A DNA stretch of 64,000 bases from Myxococcales bacterium (GTDB lineage Bacteria > Myxococcota_A > Polyangia > Fen-1088), in assembly GCA_022184915.1 (NCBI GenBank), contig JAGTJU010000004.1, forward strand, positions 542,057 to 606,056, written 5' to 3'. The translations under genes were made by a program, and so were the position numbers. The notes under the pieces were generated by a model. That model had not been told where the DNA came from, searched no databases, and worked only from the letters and a program-made list of their open reading frames with translations. Every line of letters begins with the position of its first letter. Position 1 is the stretch's first letter. Positions 28,026 through 39,100 of this stretch are shown piece after piece.

Positions 28026-28742
28026 GTGACCCTTCCTCGCCGCGTGGACGCCGTGTTGATCGACGTCGGGTTCACGCTCTCGGTGTACGACCCTGAGCGG
28101 ATCGCCGCGGTGGTGCATGCCTTGGGCGTCGAGGTGGATCCCCAACGCATCGAGGCCACCCAACCGGCCTTGCGTCATGCGCTCAGCCACTCGTCCTGGG
28201 CGTTTTCCCCCCGAGGCGAGGGGGCCTCCCGTGGACAGGCCTTCTTCGCCCATCTTCTCACGCTCGCCGGGGCCGCTGCGGAGGCCGGAGCTCTGGACGC
28301 CGCGGCGGAACGGCTCTGGCAGACGCACCTGGCCGATAACCTTTGGAGCCGACCTTTGCCCGGGGCTCATGAAGCGCTCGCGCTGCTGCGGGACGCGGGC
28401 CTTCGGCTGGCCGTGATCTCGAACGCCGAGGGAACCATCGATGCACTTTTGCATCGAATGGACATGCGGCGGCACTTCGAGGCGGTGTTCGACTCCACGG
28501 TCGTCGGAGTGGCGAAGCCCGACGCCCGCATTTTTCAGATGGCGCTTTCGGCTTTGCAGGTCGCAGGTGAAAGCGCCGTGATGGTGGGTGACTCGCTCAA
28601 GGCCGACGTGGAGGGGGCGCAGGGGGCGGGTGTGGCGGCGGCCCTGCTGGATCCCCACGACCACCACCCCGGGGCGCAGGTCCCCCGCTTCGCCGACCTC
28701 CTGGCGTTTGCACGCGCTCTGGTTCAGGGCGCGATGCAGTAG
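28026..28742 (+). CDS. HAD-superfamily hydrolase
   Basis: A 238-residue cytosolic HAD phosphatase. Motif I reads AVLIDVGFTLSVYD, so the second catalytic Asp of the usual DxDGT is replaced by Gly (DVGFT), a variant also seen in REG-2-like and some dehalogenase-like members. Motif II is LAVISNAEG, motif III VGVAKPDARIF and motif IV VMVGDSLKADVEGAQGAG. The substrate is unknown. The GTG start fits the homologous N-terminus; the frame is open far upstream only because it is antisense to the adenosyltransferase gene. Confidence 0.82.
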   Translation: MTLPRRVDAVLIDVGFTLSVYDPERIAAVVHALGVEVDPQRIEATQPALRHALSHSSWAFSPRGEGASRGQAFFAHLLTLAGAAAEAGALDAAAERLWQTHLADNLWSRPLPGAHEALALLRDAGLRLAVISNAEGTIDALLHRMDMRRHFEAVFDSTVVGVAKPDARIFQMALSALQVAGESAVMVGDSLKADVEGAQGAGVAAALLDPHDHHPGAQVPRFADLLAFARALVQGAMQ

Positions 28743-28910
28743 AAACGAACCTTTACCTTGCGGCGGGGGCCCGAACCTGCTTTAAACTACCGCGCCTTTT
28801 TGGCGGGGTGCAGGAGGGGGCGTCGGCGGTCCCGAGAACGGGGTTCGCGCCGGCCACTTGAGGTCTGAAGCCCGCAGACAACGTCCATTCATCGAGGAAG
28901 CTACCAGGTC

Positions 28911-31010
28911 ATGCCGTCCATCGAAAACGTCCGAAACATCGGTATTTCTGCCCACATCGACTCGGGCAAAACCACGCTGTCAGAGCGAATTTTGTTCTAC
29001 ACGGGCAAGATCCACAAGATCAGCGAAGTCCGTGGAAAGGACGGCGTCGGCGCCAAGATGGACTCGATGGATCTCGAGCGCGAAAAGGGCATCACGATCC
29101 AGTCGGCCGCCACCTACTGCGAGTGGAAGGGCCTGAACATCAACCTCATCGATACCCCCGGGCACGTGGACTTCACGGTCGAGGTCGAGCGCGCCCTGCG
29201 CGTGCTCGATGGCGCTGTCCTGGTGCTTTGCGGCGTGGCCGGTGTGCAGTCGCAGTCCTACACGGTGGACCGCCAGATGCGTCGCTACAACGTGCCGCGG
29301 CTCGCGTTCGTGAACAAGCTCGACCGCGCCGGCGCGAGCGGCGCCCGCGTTGCCGCCCAGCTCAAAGAGAAGCTGGGGCACCATACGGTGGTCATGCAGA
29401 TGCAGATCGGCTTCGAGGACCGCCTCGAGGGTGTGGTGGACCTCGTCAAGATGAAGGCCGTCTACTTCCACGGCGACAACGGGGAAGACATCGAGGAAGT
29501 GGACATTCCGGCCGACCTGCTCGACGAGGCGAAGGAGTGGCGCAACAAGATGATCGAGACGATCGCCGAGGTGGACGACACCATCGCCGAGAAGTTCTTG
29601 GTCGAAGAAGAGCCCACCCTCGACGAGCTGAAGGCGGCCGTCCGACGCGTGACGATCGGGCTCAAGGCGACGCCTGTGTTCATGGGCTCGGCCTACAAGA
29701 ACAAGGGCGTTCAGCTTTTGCTCGACGGCGTGCTCGACTATCTTCCCAATCCGTCGCAGGTCAATAACTTCGGCCTCGACCAAAATGCCGGCGAGGAGAA
29801 GATCAAGCTCGAGTCGACCCCTGACAAGGCCCTCGTGGGCCTTGCATTCAAGCTCGAGGACGGTCGCTACGGTCAGCTGACCTACATGCGCATTTACCAG
29901 GGCAAGCTCTCGAAGGGCGAGTTCATCTACAACTGCTCATCGGGCAACAAGAAGATCAAGGTGCCGCGTCTCGTCCGGATGCACTCCAACGAGATGAACG
30001 ACATCGAGTCGGCGAGTGCCGGTGACATCGTGGCGCTCTTTGGTGTCGAGTGTGCCTCGGGCGACACCTTCACCGATGGTGCGGTCAACGTGACCATGAC
30101 CTCCATGCACGTGCCCGACGCGGTCATCTCGCTCGCGGTCACGCCGAAGGACAAGGGCACGGTTGCGAACTTCTCGAAGGCGCTCAACCGCTTCACGAAG
30201 GAAGACCCCACGTTCCGCGTCCACCGTGACGAGGAATCGGGCGAGACCATCATCAGCGGGATGGGCGAGCTCCACCTCGAGATCTACATCGAGCGCATGA
30301 AGCGCGAGTACGCCTGCGAGGTCATCTCGGGCAAGCCCCAGGTGGCTTACCGCGAGACGATCAAGCGCCGGGCCGATTACAACTACACCCACAAGAAGCA
30401 GACGGGTGGTTCGGGCCAGTACGGTCGTGTGGCAGGCTACATCGAGCCGCTCGTCTCGGAGAGCGGCGAAACTTATGAATTCGCCGACGAAATCGTGGGC
30501 GGTGTCATTCCTCGCGAATTCATCCCTGCGGTGGACAAGGGCTTCAAGGAGGCCGTCTCCAAGGGCCCCCTCATCGGCTTCCCGATCGTGGACGTGCGCT
30601 GCATCCTGAACGACGGTCAGTACCACCCCGTCGACTCGTCGGAAATTGCGTTCCGGACGGCGGCCATCATGGGCTTCCGCGAGGCGTACATGAAGGCAGA
30701 GCCCACCATCCTCGAGCCCATCATGCTGGTCGAGGTCACCTTCCCGGAGGAGTTCCAGGGCAACGTGCTCGGTCAGATCAACCAGCGCCGTGGACAAATC
30801 GTTTCCACCGACAAAGAAGAGGGCTTCGTGCGGGCCCAGGCCGAGGTGCCCTTGAACGACATGTTCGGCTACTCCACGGATCTGCGATCCGGCACCCAGG
30901 GCAAGGGCGAGTTCTCGATGGAGTTCAAGAAGTACTCCGAGGTGCCCAAGCAGGCCCGTGACGCGATGATCGCGGCCTTCAAGGCCAAGCGCGAGAAGGA
31001 AAACAAGTAA
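28911..31010 (+). CDS. fusA: Elongation factor G, mtEFG1/spdEFG1 type
   Basis: A 699-residue translational GTPase. Its G motifs are [14 protein letters not shown] and NKLD. It follows the mitochondrial EF-G1 pattern rather than the usual bacterial Fus[16 protein letters not shown] in switch [16 protein letters not shown] in domain II and [15 protein letters not shown] in domain IV. This is the 'spdEFG1' lineage described for spirochaetes, planctomycetes and some deltaproteobacteria. It promotes ribosomal translocation. It is a lone gene here, not in a str operon (no rpsL, rpsG or tuf neighbours). GAGGAAG about 10 bases before the ATG supports the start, and a hairpin with a T-rich tail follows the stop. 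Confidence 0.96.
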   Translation: MPSIENVRNIGISAHIDSGKTTLSERILFYTGKIHKISEVRGKDGVGAKMDSMDLEREKGITIQSAATYCEWKGLNINLIDTPGHVDFTVEVERALRVLDGAVLVLCGVAGVQSQSYTVDRQMRRYNVPRLAFVNKLDRAGASGARVAAQLKEKLGHHTVVMQMQIGFEDRLEGVVDLVKMKAVYFHGDNGEDIEEVDIPADLLDEAKEWRNKMIETIAEVDDTIAEKFLVEEEPTLDELKAAVRRVTIGLKATPVFMGSAYKNKGVQLLLDGVLDYLPNPSQVNNFGLDQNAGEEKIKLESTPDKALVGLAFKLEDGRYGQLTYMRIYQGKLSKGEFIYNCSSGNKKIKVPRLVRMHSNEMNDIESASAGDIVALFGVECASGDTFTDGAVNVTMTSMHVPDAVISLAVTPKDKGTVANFSKALNRFTKEDPTFRVHRDEESGETIISGMGELHLEIYIERMKREYACEVISGKPQVAYRETIKRRADYNYTHKKQTGGSGQYGRVAGYIEPLVSESGETYEFADEIVGGVIPREFIPAVDKGFKEAVSKGPLIGFPIVDVRCILNDGQYHPVDSSEIAFRTAAIMGFREAYMKAEPTILEPIMLVEVTFPEEFQGNVLGQINQRRGQIVSTDKEEGFVRAQAEVPLNDMFGYSTDLRSGTQGKGEFSMEFKKYSEVPKQARDAMIAAFKAKREKENK

Positions 31011-31051
31011 GCGCTACGAAGGCTTACCGGTCTGGCATCTTGCCGGACGAC

Positions 31052-31091
31052 ACGGCTCGGGCCCGAAGGGGTGCCGGGCCGTCATTGTTTT
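31052..31091 (+). terminator. Rho-independent terminator after fusA
   Basis: A 9-bp stem with one G-U pair (ACGGCTCGG at 31052-31060 with CCGGGCCGT at 31074-31082) is followed by CATTGTTTT. It lies 41 bases after the EF-G stop codon and is the most classical terminator in the window. Confidence 0.65.
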
Positions 31092-31187
31092 GACGATGCT
31101 CTTGCCTGGGACCCGGGCGGCCGACCTGAGCGTCCGCACAGGTGTTCGCCTAAGGTTCGTTGCCCGGGCTGCCGAATTTGCCTGGTG

Positions 31188-32792
31188 ATGCACTCTCGAC
31201 CGCTATGGAAGGACTTCATCACGGGCGTGCTGTTGGGGGGAAGCCTCCTCAGCTTCGGCGCTGCCCGCGCCGCGGACGAACCAAAGCCTCTCGACCCTCG
31301 AGACGTTCTGCGTAGCTCCTTGGTCGAACGGTGTGAGAAGCGCTGGACGAACAACTTCGTGCCCATGGCGAAGGCGCAGCTGCCTGCCGACGATCCCGTC
31401 AACGACGAGAGCCGCGCCGTGGTCTTGGACGTGAGCGTCGACCGCAAGGGCAAGCTGGTGCGTGTGGACGTTTTGCGGCCCTCCGGTGCGACAGGGCTCG
31501 ATGAGGCCGCGCGAGACATCGTCGGGGACATGGGGGTTTTCCCCCGTCCCGACGAATCGCTTCTGTCCGATGACGGCCACCTTCACGTGTCATGGTCGTT
31601 CGCCCGCAAGGACGGGCGCTGTGACGACGTGCAGGTCGAGGACGTTCACCTGCCGCCCGAGCAGGCGGTGGCGAGCCTGCTTGCGCAGGGCCGCGATCAG
31701 CGCGCGCTCGAGCGCCTGGCCGAGGCGGTCGCGGTTGGTCACGACAAGGCTGTGACCCTGTTTGCGCGCCAATGGCTCAAGCGCGCTCGGAGCGATCGCA
31801 AGCTTGGCTTCGAAGCCACGGGGGCCTTGGCCTCCTCCGGCGATCGAGAGGCGACTCTTGCCTTGGTGTCCCTGGCCGCAGCGGGCAAGTTGCCGCCGGC
31901 GTTCTTGCCGGCCCTGGCGCGTGCGGGGCAGGCGGTGTGCCCGATGGCCCAGAAGGCGCTGGCCGACAAGAACCCGGAGGCCCGCAAAGCCGCCCTCTCG
32001 GCGCTGGGACTGCACTTCGACAAGGCATGTCTTGGGTCCGTCGTGGCGCTGGCCGTCAGCACGTCCACGCCCGTGGACGAGCGGACGGCGGCCCTGCGGG
32101 CCTTGGCTGCCGCTGACGCCGAGGACGCGCGGGCGGCGGCCAAGAAGGCCATGGACGATCCGCAACCCAAAATTCGCGCGGCCGCAATTCGCTCCTGGGC
32201 TCAAGCCGACATGGGCCGGCGGGCCCTGTTTGGCCTTACGCCCCTTCTCAAGGATCCCCAGATGGCCATCCGGGCGGCTGCGGCAGCCGGGATCGTGCGG
32301 TCATCAGGCGACAAGGGCATCGAGCAGCTCTATTTGCTCTACAAGGAAAAGGACCCGCAGATCTTCGAGGCGGTCGCGGAGGAGCTGGGGCAGCTCGCCA
32401 CGGAGGCTTCGGCCGACATGCTCAAGAAGCTGCTGCGCAAGGATGACCCGCGCATCCGCCGGGCGGCGGCCGCCGCGCTGGCCCGTCGCGGGGATCGGCA
32501 CGCCCTCGCGGCACAAACCGTTCTGGCGTCCGAGAGCGACGTCAGCCTGAGGGTGCTCGGGGGGCAGGCGCTGAACGGCGCTGAGGCTCAAGGTGCCGCG
32601 GCGGCGCTCACCGAGGTCGCGAGCGCGCGCTGGGCCTATGGGCTTTTGGTGGAGGCTGGCCAGCGCAGCACCGCAGGTCACATTCTGATCGGGCACTTCG
32701 CCGCCGTGTCGGACGCGGCCCGGATCGATTGGCTGGGCACCTGGCTACGCGCGGGGGAGCCCCCGTCCAACGTGGCTTCGTCGCGGCCCTGA
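31188..32792 (+). CDS. Exported HEAT-repeat protein with TonB-C-like N-terminal domain
   Basis: A 534-residue protein. A signal peptide (FITGVLLGGSLLSFGAARA) is followed at residues 76-140 by a segment resembling the TonB C-terminal fold (AVVLDVSVDRKGKLVRVDVLRPSG, then LHVSWSF). From about 190 to the end the sequence is a solenoid of HEAT/PBS-lyase-like repeats, each a pair of Ala-rich helices (for example ALADKNPEARKAALSALG and LLRKDDPRIRRAAAAALARRG). No enzyme motif is present. It would be a periplasmic protein-protein interaction scaffold. ATG 31188 opens the signal peptide. The gene follows fusA after a terminator, so it is probably independent, and is convergent with tatD. Confidence 0.8.
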   Translation: MHSRPLWKDFITGVLLGGSLLSFGAARAADEPKPLDPRDVLRSSLVERCEKRWTNNFVPMAKAQLPADDPVNDESRAVVLDVSVDRKGKLVRVDVLRPSGATGLDEAARDIVGDMGVFPRPDESLLSDDGHLHVSWSFARKDGRCDDVQVEDVHLPPEQAVASLLAQGRDQRALERLAEAVAVGHDKAVTLFARQWLKRARSDRKLGFEATGALASSGDREATLALVSLAAAGKLPPAFLPALARAGQAVCPMAQKALADKNPEARKAALSALGLHFDKACLGSVVALAVSTSTPVDERTAALRALAAADAEDARAAAKKAMDDPQPKIRAAAIRSWAQADMGRRALFGLTPLLKDPQMAIRAAAAAGIVRSSGDKGIEQLYLLYKEKDPQIFEAVAEELGQLATEASADMLKKLLRKDDPRIRRAAAAALARRGDRHALAAQTVLASESDVSLRVLGGQALNGAEAQGAAAALTEVASARWAYGLLVEAGQRSTAGHILIGHFAAVSDAARIDWLGTWLRAGEPPSNVASSRP

Positions 32793-32832
32793 GCGCCTCG
32801 CATGAGCGCGGGCCTTGGCGGTCGGGCAGCGG

Positions 32833-33612
32833 TCAGGGCAAACGAAGAATACGGCGGGTGTTGAGGCTGGTTTGCGCCGCAACCTGTTCACGGGTTTCGC
32901 CTCGGGCAGCCGCCAAGGCCGCGACCACTTCCGGAAGGCGAGCTGGTTCGTTGCGCTGGCCCCGGGCGCTTTGCGGCGCTTGGTCCGGCGCATCGGTCTC
33001 GACCAACAGCGCGTCCCGCGGCACGCGGGCCGCGGCGGCCAGGGGCTTGCGGGCGCCTGTCCAGGTGACGGGGCCCGCGAACGATAGCGCGAAGCCGAGA
33101 TCGAGGTAGCGGCAAACGAGTTCTGCCGACCCGCTGAAGCTGTGGGCGATGCCTCCGACCTCGGCGGCCCTTTCATCTGCGAGAATCCGGAGCGCCGCCT
33201 CGTGGGCCCGAAACACATGCAGCACCAGGGGCAAGGCGAGCTCACGTGCGGCGCGGATCTGGGCCCGGAACACGGTCTCTTGTTCCTCACGTTGACCCGT
33301 GGGGCCGTCGAGTCCGCATTCGCCGATGGCCACCGGCCGGGAGCCGGCTCGTCCCAGGACCGAGGCGAGCCGTGGAACGAGTGCACGTTCATCGGCCGTC
33401 AGCTCGGGCACCACCTGAGGATGGATACCCAGGGAGACGTGCACGCGTACCGCAGAGGCAATCTCTGCCGTCGCCCAAAGGCGGGAGAAGCGGGAGGGGC
33501 GCACGCCGGCCAGGAGGAGATCAGTGACTCCGGCGCGCGCGGCCCGCGTGAGGACCGCGTCCCGGTCGGGGTCGAAGCGTTCGTCATCGAGGTGGCAGTG
33601 ACTGTCGAACAT
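32833..33612 (-). CDS. tatD: TatD-family metal-dependent deoxyribonuclease
   Basis: A 259-residue TIM-barrel hydrolase of the TatD family. Metal ligands are visible in FDSHCHLDD (H4 and H6), in IGECGLDG (Glu), in LVLHVFRAHEAA (His, where the family more often has HxR), in IAHSFSGS (His) and in LLVETDAPDQAP (Asp). Members are 3'-5' exonucleases or D-aminoacyl-tRNA deacylases linked to DNA repair and quality control. The ATG at 33612 was chosen because the family begins directly with the HxH motif; a longer version from 33666 is possible. It is divergent from the lipid operon. Confidence 0.9.
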   Translation of the reverse strand: MFDSHCHLDDERFDPDRDAVLTRAARAGVTDLLLAGVRPSRFSRLWATAEIASAVRVHVSLGIHPQVVPELTADERALVPRLASVLGRAGSRPVAIGECGLDGPTGQREEQETVFRAQIRAARELALPLVLHVFRAHEAALRILADERAAEVGGIAHSFSGSAELVCRYLDLGFALSFAGPVTWTGARKPLAAAARVPRDALLVETDAPDQAPQSARGQRNEPARLPEVVAALAAARGETREQVAAQTSLNTRRILRLP

Positions 33613-33779
33613 GTCCAGCGCAGGGGAGGATCGTTCCCGAGAGCCTGACAAAGGGGCCGCCCGCATGCGAGTTTCGACCTCAGCAAGACGCAATGCGTTT
33701 CCGTGAGGCGCGGGGGGCCTGCAGGAATACAGGAAGGTGCACACGTTTCGCGCACTTGTGATATACGCAGCCTTCCACA

Positions 33780-34442
33780 ATGGCCGCGGCCGCGTTTTAC
33801 GATCTGGACGGCACCTTGGTGCGCACCAACTTGGTGCATGCATTCGCGCACACGGCGCGGAACCAACAGGGACTCGTGCGTAGTTTGACGCGCAGCGCCT
33901 CGTTGGCCGTTTCCGTGCCGTTCTTCATGGCCGCCGACTTTTACAGCCGGCGCTTCTTCAACGATCTCTTCTTTCGCCGCTACAAGGGCGAATCGGAAGA
34001 CCGCTTGCGGTACCTTTCGGAGGAACTGTTCGAGAACGTCCTTCGCAAGTCGATCTTTCCCGGGGCTTACGAGCTCATCGAGAAGTCGAAGAGCCTGGGT
34101 TTGCGCCAGGTGCTGGTGACCGGGGCGCTCGACTTCACGGTGACCCCCCTCATCCGCCACTTGGGCTTTGATGACTGCGTGTGTAACCACCTCGAGTTCG
34201 TCGACGGCTTGGCAACGGGCCGCCTCAAGCCCCCCGTGATCGCGGCGGCCACGAAGGCCAGCTGGATGCGCACCTATGCCGAACGCGAGGGGCTCAATCT
34301 TTCTGACTGCTACGCCTACACCGACAGCATGAGCGATCTGCCCATGCTCTCGGTCGTGGGCCACCCTGCGGCCGTCAACCCCGACTTTCGGCTGCGCAAC
34401 ACCGCTTTGCAACACGATTGGCCGGTGCTGGACCTGCGCTGA
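33780..34442 (+). CDS. HAD-IB family phosphatase, first gene of lipid operon
   Basis: A 220-residue HAD hydrolase of subfamily IB (the SerB / 1-acylglycerol-phosphate-associated group). Motif I is AFYDLDGTLVRTN, motif II VLVTGALDFTVTP, and motif IV YAYTDSMSDLPML. The stretch SLAVSVPFFMAADFYSRRFFN is hydrophobic and probably contacts membrane lipid. HAD-IB proteins are often found next to or fused with PlsC acyltransferases and may dephosphorylate lysophosphatidic or phosphatidic acid. It lies 63 bases before the LarA-like gene, and the ElbD-like lipid enzyme follows, so a lipid phosphatase role is a reasonable inference. Confidence 0.85.
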   Translation: MAAAAFYDLDGTLVRTNLVHAFAHTARNQQGLVRSLTRSASLAVSVPFFMAADFYSRRFFNDLFFRRYKGESEDRLRYLSEELFENVLRKSIFPGAYELIEKSKSLGLRQVLVTGALDFTVTPLIRHLGFDDCVCNHLEFVDGLATGRLKPPVIAAATKASWMRTYAEREGLNLSDCYAYTDSMSDLPMLSVVGHPAAVNPDFRLRNTALQHDWPVLDLR

Positions 34443-34505
34443 CGCGCGGCACCTCTTCGCCAGACCCAAACCCTCCCGTACGCCCGCCTTCAGGACAAGT
34501 CGCTC

Positions 34506-36125
34506 ATGAGCAAGCTCAAACCCGTCCGGGGTCCCATTCCCCGCCAGAAAGAGGACGACCAGGTCGTTTACATCGACAGCAACTCTGCCCCGCGCATCGT
34601 GTTTTCGGGGGAGGATCTGCTGCTGGAAGATTTGCCCATCGGCACCCGGGTCATCTACCCCAAGCCTCCCATCGAGGGCCTCGCCAACCCGGGGGCGGCG
34701 ATCCGTTACGCGCTCAATCACCCCCTGGGCCAAGATCCCCTGTACGCGCAGCTGGCGCCGGGGATGAAGGTGACCATCGCGGTGGACGACATCAGTTTGC
34801 CCTTGCCGCCCATGGTTACGCCGGACATCCGCCAGACCATCATCGAGATCCTGCTCGAGCAGCTCGACGCCAACGGCGTCGACGACGTGCACATCGTGGT
34901 CGCCAACTCACTTCACCGGCGCATGACGGCCGCCGAGATGAAGCGGATGGTGGGCAAGAGGATCTTCGACGCCTTTTACCCCGACCGCTACTACAACCAC
35001 GATGCGGAAGACCCCGAGGGCATGGTTCACCTCGGCAAGACCGACCACGACGAAGTGGTGAACCTCAACCGTCGGGCCGTGGAGAGCGATCTGCTCATCT
35101 ACGTGAACATCAACCTGGTGCCCATGGATGGTGGCCACAAGTCGGTCACCGTGGGCCTGTGCGATTACGAGAGCCTGCGGGCGCACCACGAGCCGCACAC
35201 CATTCGCCAGTCGGACAGCTACATGGACCCGAAAAAGTCCATGCTGTCGCGCAAAGTGGATCGCATGGGCGCGATCGTGGACGCCACGATGAAGGTGTTC
35301 CACATCGAAACGGCGCTGAACAACCGTATGTTCGGCAGCCCGATGTCCTTCCTATCCAAGAACGAGGACGAGTTTTCGGAAGTGGACCGGATGAAGTTCG
35401 AGGCCACGCGTTGGGCCCTGTCCAAGATGCCTCGCGCGGCCAAACGTAAGCTGTTTCACAACGTTCCGGCGCAGTACCAGCTCATCGCCTGCTACGCGGG
35501 TGAGACGCAGGCGGTTCACCAGAAAATCCTGGAGAAAAACTGGGAGCAGTACAGCGTGAACGTGCGGGGGCAAAGCGACATCGTCATTTGTGGCGTGCCC
35601 TTCATCTCTCCTTACAACGTGAATTCGATCCTGAATCCCCTGTTGGTTCAGGTGATGGGGCTTGGCTATTTCCACAACTTCTACCGTGGAAAGCCTCTGC
35701 TGCGTCCGGGCGGCGCCCTGATCCTCTGCCACCCTTGCTACGACGAGTTCGATCACGTTCAGCACCCGAGCTACATCGAGTTCTTCAACCGGCTGCTCCC
35801 GGAGACGCGGGATGCCGAGAAGCTTCGGCACAAATACGAAGAGGAATTCGCACGCAACCCGAGCTACATCGAGATGTACCGGCGGGGCAATGCGTACCAC
35901 GGTGCGCATCCCTTCTTCATGTGGTACTGGGGCGAGAACGGGAGGCGGCACGTGGGTAAGGTCATCGTGGCGGGCGCCGAGAATGCCCACGTCCCGGCCA
36001 TGTTGGGTTGGGATCGGGCGGAGTCTCTCACGGAGGCGATCTCGGTGGCCCGAGGCTTCGTGGGTCCGGGTGCCTCCATCAGCATGATGCACCATCCGCC
36101 CATCGTGATGACGGACGTGGAGTAA
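34506..36125 (+). CDS. Divergent LarA-family (lactate racemase-like) enzyme in lipid operon
   Basis: A 539-residue protein of the LarA/DUF2088 family, whose founder uses a nickel-pincer nucleotide to racemise lactate by hydride transfer. Family segments are recognisable: [15 protein letters not shown] (where LarA has DHTRP), [11 protein letters not shown] (H137, one catalytic His), NHD at 164-166, GGHKSVTVG (K212, the Lys that forms the covalent pincer adduct in LarA) and RAHHEPHT (H227/H228, candidate Ni ligand). The second catalytic His of LarA, expected about ten residues before K212, appears absent ([11 protein letters not shown]). It is about 100 residues longer than LarA. Its place between a lipid phosphatase and the ElbD-like enzyme suggests a 2-hydroxy-acyl or glyceryl substrate, which is inference. 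Confidence 0.8.
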   Translation: MSKLKPVRGPIPRQKEDDQVVYIDSNSAPRIVFSGEDLLLEDLPIGTRVIYPKPPIEGLANPGAAIRYALNHPLGQDPLYAQLAPGMKVTIAVDDISLPLPPMVTPDIRQTIIEILLEQLDANGVDDVHIVVANSLHRRMTAAEMKRMVGKRIFDAFYPDRYYNHDAEDPEGMVHLGKTDHDEVVNLNRRAVESDLLIYVNINLVPMDGGHKSVTVGLCDYESLRAHHEPHTIRQSDSYMDPKKSMLSRKVDRMGAIVDATMKVFHIETALNNRMFGSPMSFLSKNEDEFSEVDRMKFEATRWALSKMPRAAKRKLFHNVPAQYQLIACYAGETQAVHQKILEKNWEQYSVNVRGQSDIVICGVPFISPYNVNSILNPLLVQVMGLGYFHNFYRGKPLLRPGGALILCHPCYDEFDHVQHPSYIEFFNRLLPETRDAEKLRHKYEEEFARNPSYIEMYRRGNAYHGAHPFFMWYWGENGRRHVGKVIVAGAENAHVPAMLGWDRAESLTEAISVARGFVGPGASISMMHHPPIVMTDVE

Positions 36126-36131
36126 ACGCCC

Positions 36132-39100
36132 ATGAGCACCAGCGGAACCAAACACGGCAAGCGGCTCCCGGCCGCGGGGCCCCACCAGCACGGCCTGCCC
36201 CCCACGACGGTTGCCCTCAAGGGCGAGCGGCTCTCCATGCGTGAGATCTACCGCGGGCGGAACATGTTCATCATGGGGTCCACGGGCTTCGTGGGGAAGG
36301 TGGCGTTGGGCTTGCTCCTCGACCGCTGCCCCGACATCGGGCGGGTTTACGTGATGGTTCGGCGGGGCACGGGCACGGACAGTGAGACACGCTTCTGGAA
36401 CAGCGTGGTGCCTTCTCCGGTATTCAACCCGCTTCGCGAGAAGTACGGGGGCCCGGAGGGCCTGGCCGCGTTTCTCAAGGAGAAGGTCCGGGTGGTCGAT
36501 GGCGACATCACCGAACCCAATTTGGGCATGACGGAGGAGCAGGCGGCGGCTGTCGCCGGCGACATCGATGTGGTGCTGAACTCGTCCGGTCGGGTCACCT
36601 TCAACCCGCCGGTGGAGTCCGCCCTGCGAACGAACGTTCAGGGCACCAAGAACGTGATCGCCTTCGTCAAGCGCATGAAGCGCCCGGCGCTGGTTCACGT
36701 CTCGACTTGTTTCGTGGCAGGCAATCGCTCCGGCGAGGTGTGGGAGAGCGAGGAGCTCGACGGATACTTTCCAAACCGGAAGGAGATGTCGGGAACGAAG
36801 TTCTCCGTCGAGCAGGAGATTGCCGACAACGAGCGCATCGCCGAGGAAGTGCGCGCTCAGGCGAACGACGCCCAGGTGCTGGCGCGGCTACGCAAACAGG
36901 CGCGGGAACGCTTGCTCGAGCAGGGGCGTGATCCGGACGACGAGGGCACGCTGCGCCTGGCCGTGGCCCGAGAACGCAAGGATTGGATCCGCAACGAGCT
37001 GACCCGCAGGGGGATGGAGCGCGCTGCGGAGTGGGGTTGGCCCAACATTTACACCTACACGAAGAGCATGGGTGACCAGCTCGTGGCTCGAGAGACAGGC
37101 ATTTTTCGTTCGATCGTGAGGCCCGCGATCGTCGAGAGCGCGGTCTCGTACCCGTTTCCAGGATGGAACGAGGGGTTCACGACCTCGGCACCACTCGTGT
37201 ATCTTGCGCTCAAGGGCAATCATCTGGTGCCCACGTCGAAGAAGCTGATTCTCGACATGGTCCCGGTGGATCACATCGCCGCAGGCATGCTGATGGTCGC
37301 GGCGCAGGCCTGCGTCGAGCAGCCCGCCATCGTTCATCAGCTGGCCGCAGGGGACATGAACCCCTCGTACATCGACCGGGTGGCCACGCTGACGGGGCTC
37401 TACAAGCGCAAGCGCTTGCAAGACAAAGACGTTGGCAACAAGTTCATGAACCAGCTCCTGGCACGCATGGAGATGCGGGGCGTGGCGTACGAGGAGTACA
37501 GAAAGTGGTCGTTCCCCCAGGCCCGCAAGTTGGTGGGCAAGGTGGCCGACACGCTCGACAAGGTCCGGCCAGCCTGGGGTGGTCAACGCTTCGGGCAGCT
37601 CGTCGACCGTATAAAGAAGGGTGTGGACGAGGTCATGCGGGTCACCGGCGAAGCCGAGACCAACATCGATCTCTTTTTGCCGTTTACGCGGGATAATCAG
37701 TACGTCTTTCGCTGCGACAACATCCGCGCCATCCGTGACCGGATGCCCGAGGAGGACCGCAAGCTCCTGCCCTGGGAGCCCGAGAGCCTCGACTGGTACG
37801 ACTACTTCATGAACATTCACTTCCCCGGCCTGGCGAAGTGGGTTTTGCCAGAACTCGACGAGACCTTCGCGCCTCCGCGAAAGCAGGTCTATGCGTACTC
37901 GAACTTGCTCGAGCTCTTCGACACCTCGACCAAGCTGAACGGCACGCGCGTGGCCATGCGCATGGACCGGGGCGAGCGAGAAGAGGTTTACACCTACGAA
38001 AACCTTCAGGAGTTGGCGGGGCGCGCGGGGGCCTTCCTGGTAGGCCAGGACGTCAAAGCGGGCGATCGTGTCATCTTGTTCGCCAAGAACGCGCCCGCCT
38101 GGAGCATGTCGTATTTCGGCATTCTCAAGGCGGGAGGGACAGCGGTGCCGGTGGCCCCCGAATCGAGCGTGGAGGAGCTGGTGAACATCGCGCGCGCCTC
38201 CGGGGCCGTGGGGCTCGTGGGGGGAGACGATCTGCTCGACAAGCGCGCGAAGTTGCCTGCGGCGCTGTCGTCTGCGGGCCTACCCACCAAGGTGTGGAGC
38301 GCGAGCGAGGTGTTCGCCTTGACGTCGCTCGAGCTCGAGGAGCAGCGCAAAGCGGCGTTCCCGAAGCTGTCGAACGCGGACGCCGTGGCGTCGTTGATCT
38401 TCACCTCGGGTACGACGGGCAAGCCGAAGGGGGTCATGCTGACCCATCGAAACCTCACCTTCATGGTTTCTGAGCTGCTCAAGGTGTTCGAGTTCGGCGT
38501 GCACGACGGCATGCTGTCTGTGCTTCCGCTTCATCACACCTTCGAGTTCGCGACGGGGCTCCTGGTGCCCCTGTCTCGCGGCGCGCAGGTGAGTTACCTG
38601 GCGGAGCTCACGGGCGAATCCATCTCGCGCGTGATGAAGCGCGGCCACGTTACCGCCATCGTGGGTGTGCCGGCTTTGTGGGACTTGCTCCGGCGGCGGG
38701 TGCTCTCGCGCTTTTCGGACAAGTCTCCGCTCTTGGGCAAGGCCGTGGAGGCGCTCGTCAAGACCAACTTCGAGTTGCGTGCGCGTCTCGGGATCAACCT
38801 GGGCGTACTCATGTTTGCGCCGGTTCACGAGGGCTTCGGCGGCCGCATCCGCTACCTCATCAGCGGGGGCTCGGCGCTGCCGGCCGAGGTGCTCAAGGGA
38901 TTTTACGGCCTGGGTTTTGATTTTTTCGAGGGCTATGGGCTCACGGAGACGTCGCCTGTGCTGACGGTGACCACACCCAAGGGCAAGCCCTTGCCGGGCT
39001 CTGTGGGCAAGCCGCTGGCGGGCGTCGAGGTGAAGATCGCCGAGCCCGACGCGTCGGGTGTGGGTGAGGTGCTCGCCCGCGGCCGCAATGTGATGGCGGG

